NCBI GenBank assembly: GCA_947068385.1 | Contig: CAMTBF010000151.1 | Location: forward strand, 1 to 7,787 | DNA: 7,787 nt | Reading direction: 5' to 3' | Source: an uncultured Lachnospiraceae bacterium | Lineage (GTDB): Bacteria > Bacillota > Clostridia > Lachnospirales > Lachnospiraceae | Made by a program: the position numbers and the translations under genes | Notes under the pieces: generated by a model | Databases searched by the model: none | The model's input: only the letters and a program-made list of their open reading frames with translations | Told to the model about the DNA's origin: nothing | Shown: positions 5,761 to 7,787 of the stretch, piece after piece | How the letters are laid out: every line of letters begins with the position of its first letter | Position numbering within the stretch: position 1 is the stretch's first letter

Positions 5761-6357
5761 GTTTACGATGCCGATCTCTTCCAGGGGCCAGACACGGAAC
5801 ATTATCTTCCCGACCACGCCGCTGTCGCTGATGCATCCCACCGCGGTGTTGCGGCTGTCGATGCTGGTGGCGCGGTGGTCGCCCATGACGAAGCATTTGC
5901 CGTCCGGCACCTGGTAGGGGAGGTCTATGTCGCAGTTGCCGTAGGCTTTCTCCGTGATATAGGGCTCATCCAGCAGCTCGCCGTTGACGTATACGTTGCC
6001 TTCCTCGTCTATGTCCACCCAGTCCCCGGCGGCGGCGATGACGCGCTTTACGAGGATGTTATTATTATAGTAGAAAGCGATGACGTCACCGGTCTTGAAT
6101 TTGGAGTTGCTGATGGCTACGACGATGTCGCCGTCCTGCAGGGTCTCGGTCATGGAGGTGCCGTTTATCTGCAGCACGGGCAGCAGGAGGACGGCCACCA
6201 GGACGGCCACGGCGGCCACCACAAGGAGGGAGAACGCGGTGCTCCGCAGGACTCTCCCGTAGTTATGCCTGTATTGTTCCTTTTTCAGTTCCGCTTCCAG
6301 CTGTTCGACTGTGGGAGCTTCTATGGCTTGTGTGGGTTCTGTATGTTCTTCGCTCAT
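5758..6357 (-). CDS. Type I signal peptidase (S26/LepB family), copy 2
   Basis: 199 residues. The layout equals that of the peptidase at 2643-3227: a cytosolic N-terminus with a helical stretch VEQLEAELKKEQYR (17-30), one membrane segment (about 41-62), NGTSMTETL with Ser68, NNNILVKRV with Lys104, and GDHRATSIDSR at 159-169. From residue 36 on the two copies are highly similar (shared RSTAFSL, FYYNNNILVKRVIAAAGDWV, LPYQVPDG). The first 30 residues differ, which may reflect pairing with different coiled-coil partners (inference). The start codon overlaps the stop of the upstream coiled-coil gene as ATGA, so translation is probably coupled. No exported protein gene follows directly; the BTAD gene comes next after 206 bp. 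Its substrate is therefore not evident here. Confidence 0.93.
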   Translation of the reverse strand: MSEEHTEPTQAIEAPTVEQLEAELKKEQYRHNYGRVLRSTAFSLLVVAAVAVLVAVLLLPVLQINGTSMTETLQDGDIVVAISNSKFKTGDVIAFYYNNNILVKRVIAAAGDWVDIDEEGNVYVNGELLDEPYITEKAYGNCDIDLPYQVPDGKCFVMGDHRATSIDSRNTAVGCISDSGVVGKIMFRVWPLEEIGIVN

Positions 6358-6845
6358 ATGCGCTCCTCTTGTCCTTGCTGTCCCTGCGTCCGGGTGCTGT
6401 CCAGGTACTGGGCTACGGCCTTCTGGGCCGCTTTGAGGACGGCGTTCAGCTTCTGTCCCACCTCGTCGATGGAGGGGTCTCCCTCGAAGCCCAGAATCTC
6501 TCCCGAGCGGTACTGCTCTATCTCTACCGTGAGCTCGCCGATCCGGGCGTCCTTCTCGTTCAGGCGGCCAATCAGCTTCTCTATCTGGGCGTCCTTCTCG
6601 TTGAGACGGGCGGTCAGCTTCTCTATCTGGGCGTCCTTCTCGTCCAGGCGGGGCTTCAGCTTCTCTATCTGGGCATCCTTGTCGTCCATGCGCTCTATGA
6701 ATCTCGTCCTGGTATCCTGGAGGCTTTCCAGCTCCTCTGCCGCCTCGTCCAGCCGGGCCTGGAGCTGGGCCGCTTCCTTTCCCTGGGCCAGCAGTAGCTG
6801 GAGGAGGTCCTGCCGACGTAATTTATGCAGCTGCTTTTCTGTCAT
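6354..6845 (-). CDS. Coiled-coil protein with DEKDAQIEK repeats, copy 2
   Basis: 163 residues, no signal peptide or membrane span. MTEKQLHKLRRQDLLQLL opens the protein and matches the opening of the protein at 3258-3863. A heptad-rich helix (about 22-52) is followed by four exact 14-residue units (53-108: MDDKDAQIEK, LDEKDAQIEK, LNEKDAQIEK, LNEKDARIGE). The C-terminal part (109-163) is unlike copy 1: an acidic linker FEGDPSIDEV, an Ala-rich helix LNAVLKAAQKAVAQYL, and a Gln-rich tail. It is likely a cytosolic dimeric or oligomeric rod. The stop overlaps the start of the signal peptidase by 4 bp, which strongly suggests the two products act together. GGGAG lies 10 nt before the ATG. The function is not known to me; scaffold or regulator of the adjacent peptidase is inference. 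Confidence 0.88.
   Translation of the reverse strand: MTEKQLHKLRRQDLLQLLLAQGKEAAQLQARLDEAAEELESLQDTRTRFIERMDDKDAQIEKLKPRLDEKDAQIEKLTARLNEKDAQIEKLIGRLNEKDARIGELTVEIEQYRSGEILGFEGDPSIDEVGQKLNAVLKAAQKAVAQYLDSTRTQGQQGQEERI
6522..6689 (-). repeat. Four tandem 42-bp units encoding 14-residue coiled-coil repeats
   Basis: 168 bp encode four in-register copies of xxxKDAxIxxLxxR/E (residues 53-108). On the plus strand the phrase 'cttctctatctgggc' recurs every 42 bp. The spacing equals two heptads. It is shorter and more regular than the related array at 3360-3719. Confidence 0.85.
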
Positions 6846-6928
6846 CTTCTCTGCGCTCCCTGATTTCTGGGTTGTATTCGGCTTCGTTTCCCTTGTCTCC
6901 GATACAGGGCAGACTCCACCTGATAATT

Positions 6929-6937
6929 ATTATAGCA
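6929..6937 (-). promoter_or_regulatory. Candidate extended -10 promoter for the second coiled-coil/peptidase module
   Basis: TGCTATAAT on the minus strand is a perfect extended -10 (TGnTATAAT), about 85 bp before the ATG at 6845. No -35 consensus is present at 17 bp, but a 9-bp direct repeat occupies that area. It would drive the genes 6845-5758. Confidence 0.6.
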
Positions 6938-6944
6938 GGGCGGC

Positions 6945-6965
6945 CGTCTAAAGATGCGTCTAAAG
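6945..6965 (-). promoter_or_regulatory. Candidate operator: 9-bp direct repeat CTTTAGACG
   Basis: CTTTAGACG occurs twice (6965-6957 and 6953-6945), separated by CAT, so the period is 12 bp. The nearer copy ends 10 bp before the TATAAT. Direct repeats covering the -35 region about one helical turn apart are the known layout of SARP-type (winged helix plus BTAD) activator sites. The BTAD protein encoded at 4358-5551 is a candidate ligand (inference). Confidence 0.5.
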
Positions 6966-6986
6966 TCGGGGGGAGATGGGGTTATC

Positions 6987-7787
6987 TCATTTTGCCACCT
7001 TTCTATACTTCTTTCCCTTTGTGCTGCCGATGCTCTCTATCAGCCCATGCTCTGCCAGTTCCCCCAGCAACACTTTTATACGGGATTCCCTGACACCAAC
7101 GATGCTTTCAAATTCGGATGCTCTATACCATATGTCACACTGCATGGCACCTAAAATGGCATCGTATTTCTCCTGTGTCTTTTTCGTCACCTTTTTTCCG
7201 CCACTTTTTTTCGCCACTTTTTTTTCGCCATTTTTTTCCGCCGCTTTTTTGCCAAATGAAAGCACCAGAATAGTCCTATCCGGGTCGAATTCTTCAATTA
7301 TCTCAGGCTCTTCCCAATTTTCGTCCTCCCATACATTAAATATGTTAGGCACACCGCTTCCGGCACGTTCTCCGATATTAATAAGGTTGAACATCTTCAT
7401 CAAGGCCTTGTTGCGCGGATCGGACTCTCCTCCCATCCGCATCTGTTTTTTTCCTATCCGTATATAGCCAGGGTTCTCCAAAACCAGCTTTTCTTTCTCT
7501 TTTTTTACGATCACACCACGAACGCCATAATAATCCGCGTTTATCAGACAATTGGCCAGGGCCTCTCGAATCGCCTGGTGTACCGGCGTATCATCAATAC
7601 GGTCACCTCCAGACATTTTAAACGGTACCTTTACATCTTTAACAAGCTTATTATAAACTCTGAAGTAAAAATCGAAAAGATTCCCTGACCATTCGCCAGA
7701 ACTTGATTGAAGCCTGTCTGTCCACCGAATCACCGGATCGTCCTTATATGTATTCAGGGCAAATGTCGCCAATGGAAGCAGATTGAT
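6987..7787 (-). CDS. GHKL-type ATP-binding protein with C-terminal winged helix (N-terminal part outside the window)
   Basis: 266 codons are visible; the frame runs off the right edge (it begins INLLPLATFALNTY), so the 5' end is missing. PVHQAIREALANCLINADYYG matches the N-box region of the HATPase_c_4 group, which usually reads REAL.NA..H.DY. LENPGYI matches the 'NPGG' segment, and DPRNKALMKMF with GERAGSGVPNI matches the family's RNP...E..GSGI block. In this group an AlbA_2/Schlafen-like domain normally precedes; it would lie beyond the edge. A Lys/Gly/Ala linker (KKAAEKNGEKKVAKKSGGKKVTKK) joins it to a winged helix (YDAIL through GLIESIGSTKGKKYRKV). It is likely a DNA- or RNA-associated regulator. 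Relative to the family consensus, the His of the N-box is replaced (NADYYG instead of HRDY). The region looks more A+T-rich than the genes to the left, and the gene is probably unrelated to the surface cassette. Confidence 0.87.
   Translation of the reverse strand: MNLLPLATFALNTYKDDPVIRWTDRLQSSSGEWSGNLFDFYFRVYNKLVKDVKVPFKMSGGDRIDDTPVHQAIREALANCLINADYYGVRGVIVKKEKEKLVLENPGYIRIGKKQMRMGGESDPRNKALMKMFNLINIGERAGSGVPNIFNVWEDENWEEPEIIEEFDPDRTILVLSFGKKAAEKNGEKKVAKKSGGKKVTKKTQEKYDAILGAMQCDIWYRASEFESIVGVRESRIKVLLGELAEHGLIESIGSTKGKKYRKVAK
7182..7250 (-). repeat. Imperfect 12-15-bp repeat with A-tracts encoding a poly-Lys linker
   Basis: The plus strand shows repeated cgcca(c) plus T-tracts; the minus strand encodes KK-spaced linker residues. 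Uninterrupted T-runs of 7, 8, 7 and 6 lie at 7205-7211, 7218-7225, 7231-7237 and 7245-7250. Such runs are prone to slipped-strand errors, and a change of one base would remove the winged helix. Confidence 0.7.

Noticed and set aside
5875..6951. A 358-codon plus-strand frame opposite the second peptidase and coiled-coil genes
   Set aside because: It is antisense to two clear genes and to the promoter region, and no domain is recognisable.

Overview
The window reads like a gut-type Clostridia chromosome (Lachnospiraceae or a relative). The signs are G+C-rich coding sequence, AAGGAG-type ribosome binding sites, a BTAD-family regulator, and a large acidic surface protein with His/Cys repeats of a type common in those bacteria. 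This assignment is inferred from protein style only; no rRNA or tRNA is present. All eight supported genes lie on the minus strand. Six of the eight end in TGA and two in TAG.

Read in the direction of transcription, from high to low coordinates: (1) 7787-6987 is the C-terminal part of a GHKL-fold ATP-binding protein with a Lys-rich linker and a winged helix. It looks more A+T-rich than the rest. (2) 6845-5758 is a two-gene module, a coiled-coil protein and a type I signal peptidase, overlapping by ATGA. Upstream is an extended -10 promoter with a 9-bp direct repeat. (3) 5551-4358 is a BTAD transcriptional regulator with a degenerate GGDEF-like C-terminal domain. (4) 4267-61 is a probable four-gene operon with gaps of 26, 30 and 32 bp: an unrecognised 125-residue protein, a second coiled-coil protein, a second signal peptidase, and a large exported protein with 18 HxHxxxC repeats.

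The coiled-coil plus signal peptidase pair therefore occurs twice, on either side of the BTAD gene. The simplest reading (inference) is a regulated surface-display cassette. The BTAD protein would control one or both promoters, the membrane peptidases with their cytosolic coiled-coil partners would process or organise export, and the His/Cys-rich protein would be the cargo.

The most notable direct observation is at the left edge. The surface-protein frame is stopped by an amber codon (61-63), but the same frame stays open to the window edge and reads as a natural continuation of the domain. The gene thus looks like a longer surface-protein gene broken by, or read through, one TAG. Intergenic stretches are all below 300 bp and hold the promoters, repeats and hairpins listed.
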